From Epilithonimonas caeni DSM 17710 (GTDB lineage: Bacteria > Bacteroidota > Bacteroidia > Flavobacteriales > Weeksellaceae): a stretch of 64,000 nucleotides of DNA. The DNA is taken from positions 382,034-446,033 of the forward strand of contig NZ_KE384527.1 in the NCBI RefSeq assembly GCF_000426465.1. Reading direction: 5' to 3'. Under the pieces are notes generated by a model that searched no databases, was not told where the DNA came from, and was given only the letters and a program-made list of their open reading frames with translations. Position numbers and translations under genes: made by a program. Within the stretch, counting starts at the first letter, position 1; each line of letters starts with the position of its first letter. Of this stretch, positions 45,330 to 54,393 are shown in pieces.

Positions 45330-46076
45330 TTGTGTGAAAAATTTTAAAGACCTTAATAATTGGCCTTAATAATTTTCTACAATATTATATGATATTATGA
45401 TACATAAAAAGAATTTGGAGTTAGATATTCGGAATATATCTTCTATAAAGACAGTTAGAAAATCCGATTAATAAAGGCTATTAATTCATTTTTAATATTT
45501 GGGTATTTGTCTTTAAAATGCCGCCAAGAAAAAGCAAAGCCAAATTTCCTTCACAGGTAAAATATTACCTAATCCAATCTAAATAATTACCTATTAAAAC
45601 ATATACACATTTATAAGGCAGCGTATTGGTTGACTAAGAAATAATATGATTAATTATTAATTCTGGAAACTTTGTAAAACTACCATAATTACTATTTTTG
45701 CAATTTTTAACAAAAAAAATGGATAAAAAAAGCATTTAAATAACATATTGGAAATACATTTGCTATATAAATATCAAAACTTCATTCATAAAATTTTATA
45801 TTATTAGAATCGCACGTAAAAATCAAATAAGACATATAAATTTATATTTTTAAATTGTTTTATATTTCGGCAAAAAAGGCTACAACGTATATCAATAATT
45901 GTGATTTTCTTAAAAAAACATATTAATAAAAAAAAGAATTAAATACAGTCAATCTACTTAAAAACCAAATAATTACACAATAATAAACACAAGATAAAGT
46001 AGGAAAATATCACAATAAGTCATATACCAGTTTTTAAATTTAGCAGTTTATTTGCGCCCTCAAATACCGTGCAATT
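45330..46076 (+). promoter_or_regulatory. 747-bp AT-rich intergenic region; promoter TTG-N18-TATTTTTG at 45672-45700
   Basis: No credible long gene. It contains one consensus promoter: TTG at 45672-45674, 18-nt spacer, TATTTTTG at 45693-45700. The promoter is followed 19 bp later by ATG GAT AAA AAA AGC ATT TAA, a six-codon frame. A palindrome AGGTAAAATATTACCT lies at 45555-45570. The distance from promoter to the gene at 46077 is about 375 bp, so the product may be a long leader or a separate small RNA. Confidence 0.5.
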
Positions 46077-47687
46077 ATGAAAAAAATTATTCTTATATTT
46101 TCTTGTTTGATTTTCGGATTTTATTACACCCAAACCGATGAAAAACTGACAACACAAAAAACGATAGATGCCATTTTGGAGTCCGCTGAAAAAATCTATT
46201 TGACCAACTCGGATAAATCACTAAAACTTTTCTTAAAAGCACATAATGCCTCCAAAAAAATTGATTACAAAAAAGGCATTTTGCAAAGCAATGGATTTCT
46301 GATGCGTATTTTCCATGAAAAAGGAGAAGATGAGAAAACGATAGAATATAGCTACGAGACAGAAAAAATAGCAACAAAACCCACTGACACAGAATATCTT
46401 GCGGGCGCTTACATACAAAGAGGTATATCATTTTCCTATCTGAACCATTTTGACGAGAGCTATAAAGAGTTTCAGAAAGCCATAGAAACAATAAAAAAAT
46501 ATCCTGAAAAGGATAAGCAGCATTATCATATGTCATCTGTATATGAAAGTCTGGTAAGTTGTTATTATGCTCCGATCAAAGCACCCCAGGATACTATCTT
46601 GACATACCTTAAAAAAAGTTTGTGGGAGGCTGAACAAATAGACGAAAGCATAGACAATATACATCCAGATAAAAAATACGACATGATATCCTATCTCAAT
46701 ATGGATATAGGAATGTTCTATGCCGGTGTCCATAAACCACAAAGGTTAGACCTTGCAGAGCAGTATCTCAAAAAATCTCTAAGCATTATCAATAATAGAA
46801 AATTCACAAAAATTAAAATCAATAAAATACCAATTCTAAATGCATTGGGTAGATTTTATGTAGAGCAGGAAAAATACAGTAACGCCATAGAGCACGCCTA
46901 TGAAGTTCTAAAGCTAGAAAAAAAACAAAAATCCCCAAATGATAGAATGGTAGCCTACATGGTGCTAACTAATTCTTATGAGGGTTTAAATCGTAAAGAT
47001 TCTTTAATAAAGTATATGGCTTTATACACTAATATCAGTGACAGTATTACTCATTTCAAAAGTCAAGGGAGCAACAATCTCATCAAAAAAACAAATATAA
47101 AAAGAGAGGAAAATTACAATAGCAACCTTCAAAAGATCATCTTATTCTCAAGTGCATTGGCTCTTATCATGATATTGGGCGGATTATTTTTATGGAAAAA
47201 AAATAAAAGTATCCTTCATAAAAAATATAGGGCGATCATAAATGAGATCAAGGTAGAGGAAAAAAGCAAATCAAAGTCCCAAGATCCCATCCAAGATAAA
47301 GGAATTGCAATCACAGATGCTACGACAAAAAATCTGCTGGAAAAATTAGCAAAATTTGAAAGTTCTAAAAAATTTCTCAAAAAAGAAGTCAGTCGTGTTT
47401 ATGTGGCCAATTACCTCAATACCAATACACGATATCTTTCTGACATCATAAAGGAATACAGGGGAAAGAATTTTAACAATTACATCAACGGGCTAAGAAT
47501 CCAGTACATTACAGAAATGCTTTACAATAATCCTGTGTATAGGGAATATAAGATCAGCTTCTTGGCAGAAGATTGTGGATTCGCTTCAAGAGAGGTCTTT
47601 GCTGTCGTGTTTAAAAAAGAAACAGGCGTAACCCCATCCTATTTCATCTCTCAATTAAAAAATGACTCCAAAGAAACAGAGTTATAA
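46077..47687 (+). CDS. membrane-anchored TPR / AraC-type transcriptional regulator
   Basis: 536 aa. Signal-like N-terminus (MKKIILIFSCLIFGFYYTQ). Periplasmic TPR helices (about 30-330; pairs such as AYIQRGISFSYLNHFDESYKEF), a single membrane helix (about 357-375, IILFSSALALIMILGGLFLW), a charged linker and a C-terminal AraC-type double helix-turn-helix (about 415-530: VANYLNTNTRYLSDIIKEYR, LAEDCGFASREVFAVVFKKE, TGVTPSYF). Such proteins sense a periplasmic signal and bind DNA while membrane-anchored. Position between the fibre cluster and a T9SS protein suggests it controls one of them. Confidence 0.85.
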   Translation: MKKIILIFSCLIFGFYYTQTDEKLTTQKTIDAILESAEKIYLTNSDKSLKLFLKAHNASKKIDYKKGILQSNGFLMRIFHEKGEDEKTIEYSYETEKIATKPTDTEYLAGAYIQRGISFSYLNHFDESYKEFQKAIETIKKYPEKDKQHYHMSSVYESLVSCYYAPIKAPQDTILTYLKKSLWEAEQIDESIDNIHPDKKYDMISYLNMDIGMFYAGVHKPQRLDLAEQYLKKSLSIINNRKFTKIKINKIPILNALGRFYVEQEKYSNAIEHAYEVLKLEKKQKSPNDRMVAYMVLTNSYEGLNRKDSLIKYMALYTNISDSITHFKSQGSNNLIKKTNIKREENYNSNLQKIILFSSALALIMILGGLFLWKKNKSILHKKYRAIINEIKVEEKSKSKSQDPIQDKGIAITDATTKNLLEKLAKFESSKKFLKKEVSRVYVANYLNTNTRYLSDIIKEYRGKNFNNYINGLRIQYITEMLYNNPVYREYKISFLAEDCGFASREVFAVVFKKETGVTPSYFISQLKNDSKETEL

Positions 47688-47787
47688 GTTTCATTATTTT
47701 TGAAAGATAATTTCGGAATTCCTTGCATGACATGATTTTGTAGACAGTCCAAATACCGCAATTTTGGTAGAGTATTAAACTTTTATT

Positions 47788-49752
47788 ATGAAAAATATTA
47801 TGAAAAAAATTTACTTGCTCTCTGCCTGCCTATTTCTAAGTGGTGCAAATGCTCAAACTAGTTTGAGGGTACTTGATGGCTGGGGAACCCGTTTGTACGA
47901 TATCAATAGTAACGGTATTGGTGTTCACCCGGGTGGTTATTATGATTATACCAGCAATGTCAGCAGTTCAATAGAAACTGGTGCTTCTGCTACCAATCGA
48001 CTGAACAATACAGGAAATGTAGCTGGCAAAATGCCCTATTCTGCTACAGACGGATCTAACCTGGACCAGGCTGCCTATAGGAAAAATGGCATATGGACGG
48101 CTATTGGCTATTTTCCTGGAGATGTACCAGGAAACAGCTGGTTTGGAAATGCAACTGCCATTTCAGAAAACAGCAAATATGTAACCGGCCAGATCTCCGT
48201 AGGGGCTTCCGGATCTTATCCTTTTATATATAATACAGAAACCAATACGCTTACTAAACTTACTGATGGAGATAATCTTTGGGAATATGGAAGAGGCCAG
48301 GGCATCAATGATGCAGGGTACGTCTCTGGGTTTGTAGACAGAGAAGATCTTTTTAACTCGGGTACATATTGGGTTCCGGCTTATTTTGAACCAAACGGCA
48401 CATTGCATTATATTGATATTGATACATCTGCATCTGAATATGGCCAAGGCGAAGCAGCAGATATAAACAATGCAGGGCAAATTGTAGGATATATAGGTAA
48501 TAAAGCATTCATATATAATATTAATACAAATACCTATAAAACTTTCGGATCCACAACTACTATAACCAACCCTATTTTTACAAGTATTTCAGAAAATGGT
48601 CTAGCAATAGGTTACGAAGGAAGCCTTGGAAGCCGTAATGTTATCGTATATCATGAAGGAATGAACGAACCTATACTTCTAAAAGATTATTTAGCTCTAA
48701 AAGGTGTGAATATCACTACATTCGATGGAAGATTAGGAACAGGAATGGGCGTCTCTCCTGATGGCAAATACATTTGCGGATTCGACAATACTGCTCCCAC
48801 ATTGTTTGCGGCAGGCTGGGTTGTACATCTTGATGAACTTCCTTATGCACCAGGTTGTCTCAGCAGTCCTAATGGAATCAATCCTTCGGTTCTATATACA
48901 CCGTCCTGCAATGGAACAACAGAAACCATTACTTCTTCTGCCCTTACGGGAGAATATTCTCTGGTACAGTTGACGGCAGGCAAAAAATACACTTTTACAA
49001 GCTCTGTAAGTACCGATTTTATAACAATTGCCAATGAAACCGGAACAGAGGTTATCAAGTATGGTACTGGCTCTGTGACCATATCTGCTACCACTGACCA
49101 AATTATTAGATTTCAGCTTAATCTTGCGGATAACTGTACCTACTCTTCTGATACAAGATCAAAATCCGTTAGTTGTTCGGATATTCCTGGTTGCCAATGG
49201 ACAGTACATGTTTTTGACTTCTTAGGAATGGGGGACGAAGTGAGCTGGTCCTTGAAAAACAGTGCTGGAGATGTTGTACTTTCCGGAGGAGGATATGGTG
49301 CAGGATACGATGACACACAAACTGCATTGGCAGAAGGCCCACTCACATTTTATATAGAATCTATGGGAACATTTGGAGATAACACACCTGTTTACACAGT
49401 TTCTAACGGAACTACAGAAGTAGTATCCGGATCATTGCCACAAGACCTTGGAGTTCTGGAGGCGACCTATTCCGACCTCAATTGTGCCACCATGTCTGTT
49501 ACTGATGAATCCAATAAATCGACTCTTAGATATTATCCAAATCCTATTAAAGATATATTGAAGATCTCGTCTGAAAAGAACATCAGATCATTAGCAATAT
49601 ATTCTTTGGATGGTAAAATTGTCATGAATAATTTATCATTTAATAACAAATCCGGGGACATAAACCTTTCTACACTGAAAACCGGTAACTATATTGTTTC
49701 TGTTATCTTTTCTGATGAAAGCGCTCAATCCTTTAAGGTTATCAAAGAGTAA
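47788..49752 (+). CDS. T9SS surface protein with HAF-like repeats
   Basis: 654 aa; the second Met (47800, MKKIYLLSACLFLSGANAQ) gives the cleaner signal peptide. Residues about 25-350 hold six or so HAF-type repeats (AISENSKYVTGQISVG, GINDAGYVSGFVDRE, DINNAGQIVGYIGNK, SISENGLAIGYEGS, GMGVSPDGKYICGFD), which usually form a propeller. Residues about 360-470 resemble the N-terminal module of the GEVED protein at 28811 (CNGTTETITSSALTGEYSLV). The T9SS type A domain starts at LRYYPNPIKDILKISSEKN (about 580). Directly downstream of the TPR/AraC regulator. Confidence 0.85.
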   Translation: MKNIMKKIYLLSACLFLSGANAQTSLRVLDGWGTRLYDINSNGIGVHPGGYYDYTSNVSSSIETGASATNRLNNTGNVAGKMPYSATDGSNLDQAAYRKNGIWTAIGYFPGDVPGNSWFGNATAISENSKYVTGQISVGASGSYPFIYNTETNTLTKLTDGDNLWEYGRGQGINDAGYVSGFVDREDLFNSGTYWVPAYFEPNGTLHYIDIDTSASEYGQGEAADINNAGQIVGYIGNKAFIYNINTNTYKTFGSTTTITNPIFTSISENGLAIGYEGSLGSRNVIVYHEGMNEPILLKDYLALKGVNITTFDGRLGTGMGVSPDGKYICGFDNTAPTLFAAGWVVHLDELPYAPGCLSSPNGINPSVLYTPSCNGTTETITSSALTGEYSLVQLTAGKKYTFTSSVSTDFITIANETGTEVIKYGTGSVTISATTDQIIRFQLNLADNCTYSSDTRSKSVSCSDIPGCQWTVHVFDFLGMGDEVSWSLKNSAGDVVLSGGGYGAGYDDTQTALAEGPLTFYIESMGTFGDNTPVYTVSNGTTEVVSGSLPQDLGVLEATYSDLNCATMSVTDESNKSTLRYYPNPIKDILKISSEKNIRSLAIYSLDGKIVMNNLSFNNKSGDINLSTLKTGNYIVSVIFSDESAQSFKVIKE

Positions 49753-49784
49753 AAAAATCCTTCTTCATTTTATCTAATTGGAAT

Positions 49785-49818
49785 AAAGGCTGTTTATGGT
49801 TTCATAGACAGTCTTTAT
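49785..49818 (+). terminator. probable terminator of the HAF-repeat gene
   Basis: AAAGGCTGTTTATG / CATAGACAGTCTTT with G-T pairs and a short T stretch. Confidence 0.55.
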
Positions 49819-49840
49819 TCACTAAAAAAACTACCAACAC

Positions 49841-50095
49841 ATGTACACATCAAAAAGATACAAATCCAATATCAAAATGACCTTGAAAGAACTTATTGGC
49901 AAAACAAGAGAAGAAACCGATCTGATTTTGTACAAAAAGGGGTTTAAAAAAAATGAAGAAGACATATATGTCAGAAAAACAAACTTACTTTCTACTGCTA
50001 AGCTAGAGATCTATTCTGAAAACAATATCACTTTGATGATAACATTTTATAAAAGTTTTTTAAAAATACCAATCTATGAAAACGTATTAATATAA
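49841..50095 (+). CDS. small hypothetical protein
   Basis: 84 aa; an internal ATG at 49877 (MTLKELIGKTREETDLILYK) may be the true start, giving 72 aa. No signal peptide. Basic-acidic mixed helices then a beta stretch (EDIYVRKTNLLSTAKLEIYS, NNITLMITFYKSFLKIPIYE). No family recognised. Lies between two hairpins, convergent with the carbonic-anhydrase operon. Confidence 0.55.
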   Translation: MYTSKRYKSNIKMTLKELIGKTREETDLILYKKGFKKNEEDIYVRKTNLLSTAKLEIYSENNITLMITFYKSFLKIPIYENVLI

Positions 50096-50132
50096 AAAAA
50101 ATGGTTCAAATAATAATTTGAACCATTTTTTT
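50094..50132. terminator. bidirectional terminator ending the carbonic-anhydrase operon
   Basis: AAAAAAATGGTTCAAA / TTTGAACCATTTTTTT, perfect stem; serves the plus-strand small gene and the minus-strand operon. Confidence 0.9.
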
Positions 50133-50865
50133 ACTGATAATATTCATCCATCAGACTTCTCCTCTCCTTTGTCTCCAGATCTATATACTCGAATTTCTTA
50201 TACTGGCAGAAAGATCCCATATCTTTATCACCATTGATAAAGATAGCCCCTACCAGAATCACATATTTACAAGGGTAATTTGTTTCTCGTACCAGAACCT
50301 CTATCCTGTCATCTATAGCTTCATACATTACCTCTGTAGCTTCAAATATTTGGTTTTCAGCAGTCATGATACGATTTTTCTGATGAAGGAAGATCTGCTC
50401 TATGGTATTCATCTGGAAATCAAGAGAGGTTATATTCCCCTCAATGATTTGATCATTTGCCAGTTTTCCTAATGCACCTTTCGCAGCGCCGCAACACGCA
50501 GAATTATCGGATTGTCCTATTCTGCTTATCTCACCAATAGTTCCATCTTTGGTAATTCCGATATGTGGTGCATAAAATATGATCACCGCTCCGTCTTCCG
50601 GAACATGATGGGCAAAGGCATTCATCCCCGTGATACCTGCAAATGGGTATCCGTCCAAACCTCCCAAATGAAAAGGTCCCAGCATCTCATATGCCCTTGG
50701 CGGATATTGTATGGCATTCACATCATCGCAACACATACTATCTGCATGCATGAGCTGATATGGTTTAAGACCTAAATGTTTTTCGATTGTATCTAAAAGA
50801 CGATTCACGGTATCAATAGACGTTAATGCTTGTGGATACCATTTTCTAACAGATTCTATACTCAT
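50131..50865 (-). CDS. LCIB/LCIC-type beta-carbonic anhydrase-like protein
   Basis: 244 aa, no signal peptide, so cytoplasmic. The body follows the LCIB/C carbonic anhydrase family: MCCDDVN (candidate zinc ligand C46 with D48), GLDGYPFAGITGMNAFAHH (H86 or H87), YAPHIGITKDGTIGEISR, and SACCGAAKGALGKL (C125). Two Cys and one His is the beta-class zinc set. Family members include the LCIB protein of the algal CO2-concentrating mechanism; some are active CO2 hydratases and some not. Last gene of the minus-strand run, 22 bp after a bestrophin-like channel gene. CO2/bicarbonate interconversion is inferred. Confidence 0.75.
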   Translation of the reverse strand: MSIESVRKWYPQALTSIDTVNRLLDTIEKHLGLKPYQLMHADSMCCDDVNAIQYPPRAYEMLGPFHLGGLDGYPFAGITGMNAFAHHVPEDGAVIIFYAPHIGITKDGTIGEISRIGQSDNSACCGAAKGALGKLANDQIIEGNITSLDFQMNTIEQIFLHQKNRIMTAENQIFEATEVMYEAIDDRIEVLVRETNYPCKYVILVGAIFINGDKDMGSFCQYKKFEYIDLETKERRSLMDEYYQ

Positions 50866-50887
50866 AATTTTGTTTGTGTTTTTTTAC

Positions 50888-51901
50888 TTACATTAAAATA
50901 TTATTATTTGGTTGTATTGCCGGAGGTAACTCTTTCTCTCCAAGCATTTCGCGCAAGTCTATTTCTATATTTCGGCTGATCTGTGTGATCGGAATATCGT
51001 TGGCACTTCCCTCAAATGGATTTTCTGTGCTCTCCCCTATCTGTTCCAATACAAGAAAAACCCAGCCCAGCAATACACTGAAAGGAACTACAAGCCAAAT
51101 GATATTCTCACCAAACTTTTCTATCATTTTTGAAATCTCTCCTATAAAACCCAGAGGTAACAATAAACAAAGTGCATTGGTAAAATAGAGATTGATGCTT
51201 GAGAACTGTCTTGGATAAGGGAAATTTTTGATACGCTCACATTTCCCTTGCTGATCATAAAGTTCTTTCAACTGATTTTCCAGAGCCACATAATTATAAT
51301 CTGATATCTTACCTTCTTGATTCAGTTTTCTGAGCTGTGAAGATTGTATAGCTATGATCTGTGTAGCCCTATTTTTTGTTGATAGGATATATTGTCTTTC
51401 TTCCTCATTAAGAAAAGTCTTCAACTCTTCATCCAGAGTACTTTCCCATTCAGGAACTTTGTAGTGTTTGAGATATTCCAGATTATAGCTTTTCGTTTTT
51501 ACATTTTCCCAGCTCTTGACCTCTCTTAACTGAAACCTCAGCGCAGTAAGCCAAGCAAAATGACGATAGATGATCTCTTGATGGATCTTAGCCTGATGTT
51601 CATCGTCCTCTCTCACAAAATCCTTCACCATTATACCAAAAGCCCGGCTGTTGTTGATGATCGCACCGTAGATCTGCCTCGCTTCCCAAGTCCTGTTATA
51701 GGTCTGTGTATTTTTAAACCCTGAAATGAAAGCTGTAGCAGTTCCCAACAACGCAACCGGCACCCAAGGAATAGCAAGCCACTTCCAGTCAAGGAAATAA
51801 AACAAAAGAGTCGGGATGATACTAAGAATAAGCATTTTATATATCTTAACCCTTGTCCAGGGAATAAAATGCTGAAGTTTATAGTGAGAACTTATATTCA
51901 T
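50888..51901 (-). CDS. bestrophin-like (UPF0187/RFP-TM) ion channel
   Basis: 337 aa. Four main membrane helices (about 24-38, 41-60, 232-252, 265-285) with the bestrophin family sequences WVPVALLGTATAFISGFKN, NRTWEARQIYGAIINNSR and, after the last helix, ENPFEGSANDIPITQISRNI followed by IEIDLREMLGE. Eukaryotic bestrophins pass chloride and bicarbonate; at least one studied bacterial homologue prefers cations, so selectivity is open. Start 6 bp after the K+-channel-like gene stop and 22 bp before the carbonic-anhydrase gene. Confidence 0.88.
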   Translation of the reverse strand: MNISSHYKLQHFIPWTRVKIYKMLILSIIPTLLFYFLDWKWLAIPWVPVALLGTATAFISGFKNTQTYNRTWEARQIYGAIINNSRAFGIMVKDFVREDDEHQAKIHQEIIYRHFAWLTALRFQLREVKSWENVKTKSYNLEYLKHYKVPEWESTLDEELKTFLNEEERQYILSTKNRATQIIAIQSSQLRKLNQEGKISDYNYVALENQLKELYDQQGKCERIKNFPYPRQFSSINLYFTNALCLLLPLGFIGEISKMIEKFGENIIWLVVPFSVLLGWVFLVLEQIGESTENPFEGSANDIPITQISRNIEIDLREMLGEKELPPAIQPNNNILM

Positions 51902-51907
51902 ATAAAA

Positions 51908-52576
51908 TTAATTTTTGGATGAAAATTTACTAATTAAAATCCCAACCAGCACAACTGTGTAAAATTGTCCGCTTATGCCGATAAAAGCTGTTATTAATTT
52001 AGTAATATGCATATTCGGAGTAATATCTCCAAAACCGATGCTGGTGAAGGTTATAGAACAAAAATATACCAAATCAATGAAAATGCTGGCAGGTGATGAA
52101 GTGTCAATTCCTTTAAAAGACTGGGGATTATGATATTCAAAGGTTTGTAATAAGAATGTTGAAATTTCTATCAATAAAAAATAACCACATACCGATGCAG
52201 AAATAATATCGCTATTAATGTATCCGGGCCTTAACAAAAAACGAAGTAACTCTAAAAACAGAAATACAAAAAATATGACATAATTAATATTAAGAAAAGT
52301 AAAATACCAAGGTATATCTTTGAAAAAAGGAATTCCTATAGGCAACAACAATACAATTATAAAATGAATATTGCGAAACCAATGACGCCACCCCATCTTT
52401 CCCGTAAATATAAAAATACTTCCCAACCCCAATAACAACATATTGACCGGCCATATGACCCGTGTATAAAAATCTAGGTCCGTAAGGAAAATCCCTACAA
52501 ATAGATGTTGTATCAATGCTAAAAGCAATAGCTCGTACTTTCTTTTACTCAGACGATCTAATACCACTCTGCTCAT
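51908..52576 (-). CDS. K+-channel-like membrane protein
   Basis: 222 aa with about six or seven hydrophobic segments. The last two flank a pore loop with the selectivity filter TSIGFGD (YFCSITFTSIGFGDITPNMH), the GFG variant of the K+ filter. There is no Arg-rich voltage sensor like that of Kv channels and no C-terminal RCK domain (ends ILISKFSSKN). It should pass K+ across the inner membrane as a tetramer. Packed between an aldehyde dehydrogenase gene (11 bp) and the bestrophin gene (6 bp). Confidence 0.85.
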   Translation of the reverse strand: MSRVVLDRLSKRKYELLLLALIQHLFVGIFLTDLDFYTRVIWPVNMLLLGLGSIFIFTGKMGWRHWFRNIHFIIVLLLPIGIPFFKDIPWYFTFLNINYVIFFVFLFLELLRFLLRPGYINSDIISASVCGYFLLIEISTFLLQTFEYHNPQSFKGIDTSSPASIFIDLVYFCSITFTSIGFGDITPNMHITKLITAFIGISGQFYTVVLVGILISKFSSKN

Positions 52577-52587
52577 ACAATCAGTAA

Positions 52588-53964
52588 CTATCCAAAAACA
52601 CTTAGATTTTTAGCAATATCTTTTCCTGCATAAGGAGGGAAAACATCCAGCTCCAGGTCGGGATTGCCTATTAGCATCGCTTTGGTATTGCTTAAAGCAT
52701 CAAACCCAGCTTTTCCATAGTATTTCCCCATTCCAGCATAGCCTACACCCCCAAATGGCAGGCTATCTATCCAGCAATGCAGATTGGTTTGATTGATACA
52801 GCCTCCTCCAAAAGACACCGAATTCAGAAAATAATCTATATTGGATTGATCTTTACTAAAGAAATATGCAGCCAAAGACTTCGGCTTACGCTTAATTATC
52901 TCGACTATTTCTTTCAGATCATTATAAACCAAAACAGGAAATACAGGACCAAAGATCTCTTGCTGCATGGCCGGGTCATCCCAAGTACTAGGATATAAAA
53001 TAGTAGGTTCCACATATCTGTCTTTTATATCATATCGCCCTCCCAGAACTACTTTCTCAGGAATGATATATGAAGCGACCCTTTCTGTATCATGCTCGCT
53101 GATCATCCTTGCAAAATCGGGACTTTGTTGTGGATCTGTACCATACATTTTTGCGACGGCCGCTTTCAGCTTATCAAGAAACTGACCGGCAATATTCTCA
53201 TGAACGTAAACATAGCCCGGAGCAATGCACCATTGCCCTGAAATAGCCATATGCCCCCAAGCAATACGGTCTGCAGCAATATCCAGGTTGGCTGTCTCAT
53301 CTACCACAGTTGGGTTCTGTCCCCCTAGTTCCAGAATGACAGGTGTAAGATTTTCGGCAGCTGCACGCATTACAACCTTGCCGACCGCAGAGCTCCCGGT
53401 GAAAAAAATAAAATCAAAAGGAAGCTGCAACAACTCTGTGATCTCCTCTCTTCCGCCAGTAACTATATTAACAGCTTCCGGTTCAAAGTATTTAGGAATC
53501 AGCTCCTGAAAGAGAGCGGCAACGGTAGGCGTCGTATTTGCAGGTTTGAGAATGACAGGATTCCCCGCCGCCAATGCTGCAATAGCCGGATCTAATAACA
53601 ACAATATAGGCGCGTTGAATGGTCCTATGACCAATGTAACACCGTAAGGCTCTTTATATATGATTCCTTTGTTGCCCGTTTCTTCCAATCCTCTAGGTAT
53701 TGCCACTTGTTCAGGAGACATCAGGCTTTTTAAATTTTCTCTATAATACTTTATATTACCTAACGGAACAGTGATCTCGAAAAGTTGTTCAAACGGAGGC
53801 TTGTTAAAATCTGCCTTCAGTGCTTGGCAAAAAACCTCCTGATTATCCGTAAGCATTTTTTCCAATCTGTCAAGCTGATCGATCCTCCATTCGTAAGTTT
53901 TGGAAACATCTGTATAAAAAAACTCTTTTTGTTGGTCGAATATGGTTTGATAATTATTCATCAT
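52588..53964 (-). CDS. aldehyde dehydrogenase (class 3-like)
   Basis: 458 aa, the short length typical of ALDH3 / coniferyl-aldehyde-type enzymes. General base Glu in VILELGGQNPTVVDE, catalytic Cys in ISGQWCIAPGYVYVHE, Rossmann-type FFTGSSAVGKVVM and the ending PFGGVGYAGMGKYYGKAGFD. It oxidises an aldehyde to the acid with NAD(P)+. A medium- or long-chain or aromatic substrate is likely but cannot be read. The third residue before the Cys is Trp-type (GQWC) rather than the common GQTC or GQIC. Confidence 0.92.
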   Translation of the reverse strand: MMNNYQTIFDQQKEFFYTDVSKTYEWRIDQLDRLEKMLTDNQEVFCQALKADFNKPPFEQLFEITVPLGNIKYYRENLKSLMSPEQVAIPRGLEETGNKGIIYKEPYGVTLVIGPFNAPILLLLDPAIAALAAGNPVILKPANTTPTVAALFQELIPKYFEPEAVNIVTGGREEITELLQLPFDFIFFTGSSAVGKVVMRAAAENLTPVILELGGQNPTVVDETANLDIAADRIAWGHMAISGQWCIAPGYVYVHENIAGQFLDKLKAAVAKMYGTDPQQSPDFARMISEHDTERVASYIIPEKVVLGGRYDIKDRYVEPTILYPSTWDDPAMQQEIFGPVFPVLVYNDLKEIVEIIKRKPKSLAAYFFSKDQSNIDYFLNSVSFGGGCINQTNLHCWIDSLPFGGVGYAGMGKYYGKAGFDALSNTKAMLIGNPDLELDVFPPYAGKDIAKNLSVFG

Positions 53965-53979
53965 CTGTATTTTTAAAGA

Positions 53980-54393
53980 TTAATTAGCTTGGCCAATATC
54001 TAAGCGATCGAATTTTCCCTCAGTATTCTGATGAAACTTAAAGAAAACCTTAAATGTACCCCATTTTCCAGCTTTGAAATTTCCATAGACATCTTTACCA
54101 TCATTCTCAACTTTATCAATGCTAAGAAATTTTTCCTCTCCCAAAGCTTTTGCGAAGAATGATTTGAAATCAACCTTATTACCATCATCGGTCATTGTAG
54201 GATTTTCCGTAAAGTAAGAGTACCAGCTTTTGTCTCCGTTTTCTAAAGCTTCAACGGCTTTTTTTACAGTCTCATTTGTTATTTTGTTGTAGTCCATTAT
54301 TTGTTGTTTTTGATTTGCAATTGTTTTTTCAGTTTTTTGCGCACATGTCGAAATGGTAAAACCTATTATCAGCATAAAAGATAAAAGTCTCAT
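53980..54393 (-). CDS. exported NTF2-like (SnoaL-like) small protein
   Basis: 137 aa. Signal peptide about 1-19 (MRLLSFMLIIGFTISTCAQ), possibly a lipoprotein because Cys17 follows IST, though that lipobox is weak. The mature part fits an NTF2/SnoaL cone fold: VKKAVEALENGDKSWYSYF, then SFFAKALGEEKFLSIDKVEN and GTFKVFFKFHQNTEGKFDRL. No catalytic residues assigned. The ATG overlaps the upstream DoxX-like stop by 4 bp (ATGA), so translation is coupled; the ALDH gene follows after 15 bp. Confidence 0.75.
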   Translation of the reverse strand: MRLLSFMLIIGFTISTCAQKTEKTIANQKQQIMDYNKITNETVKKAVEALENGDKSWYSYFTENPTMTDDGNKVDFKSFFAKALGEEKFLSIDKVENDGKDVYGNFKAGKWGTFKVFFKFHQNTEGKFDRLDIGQAN

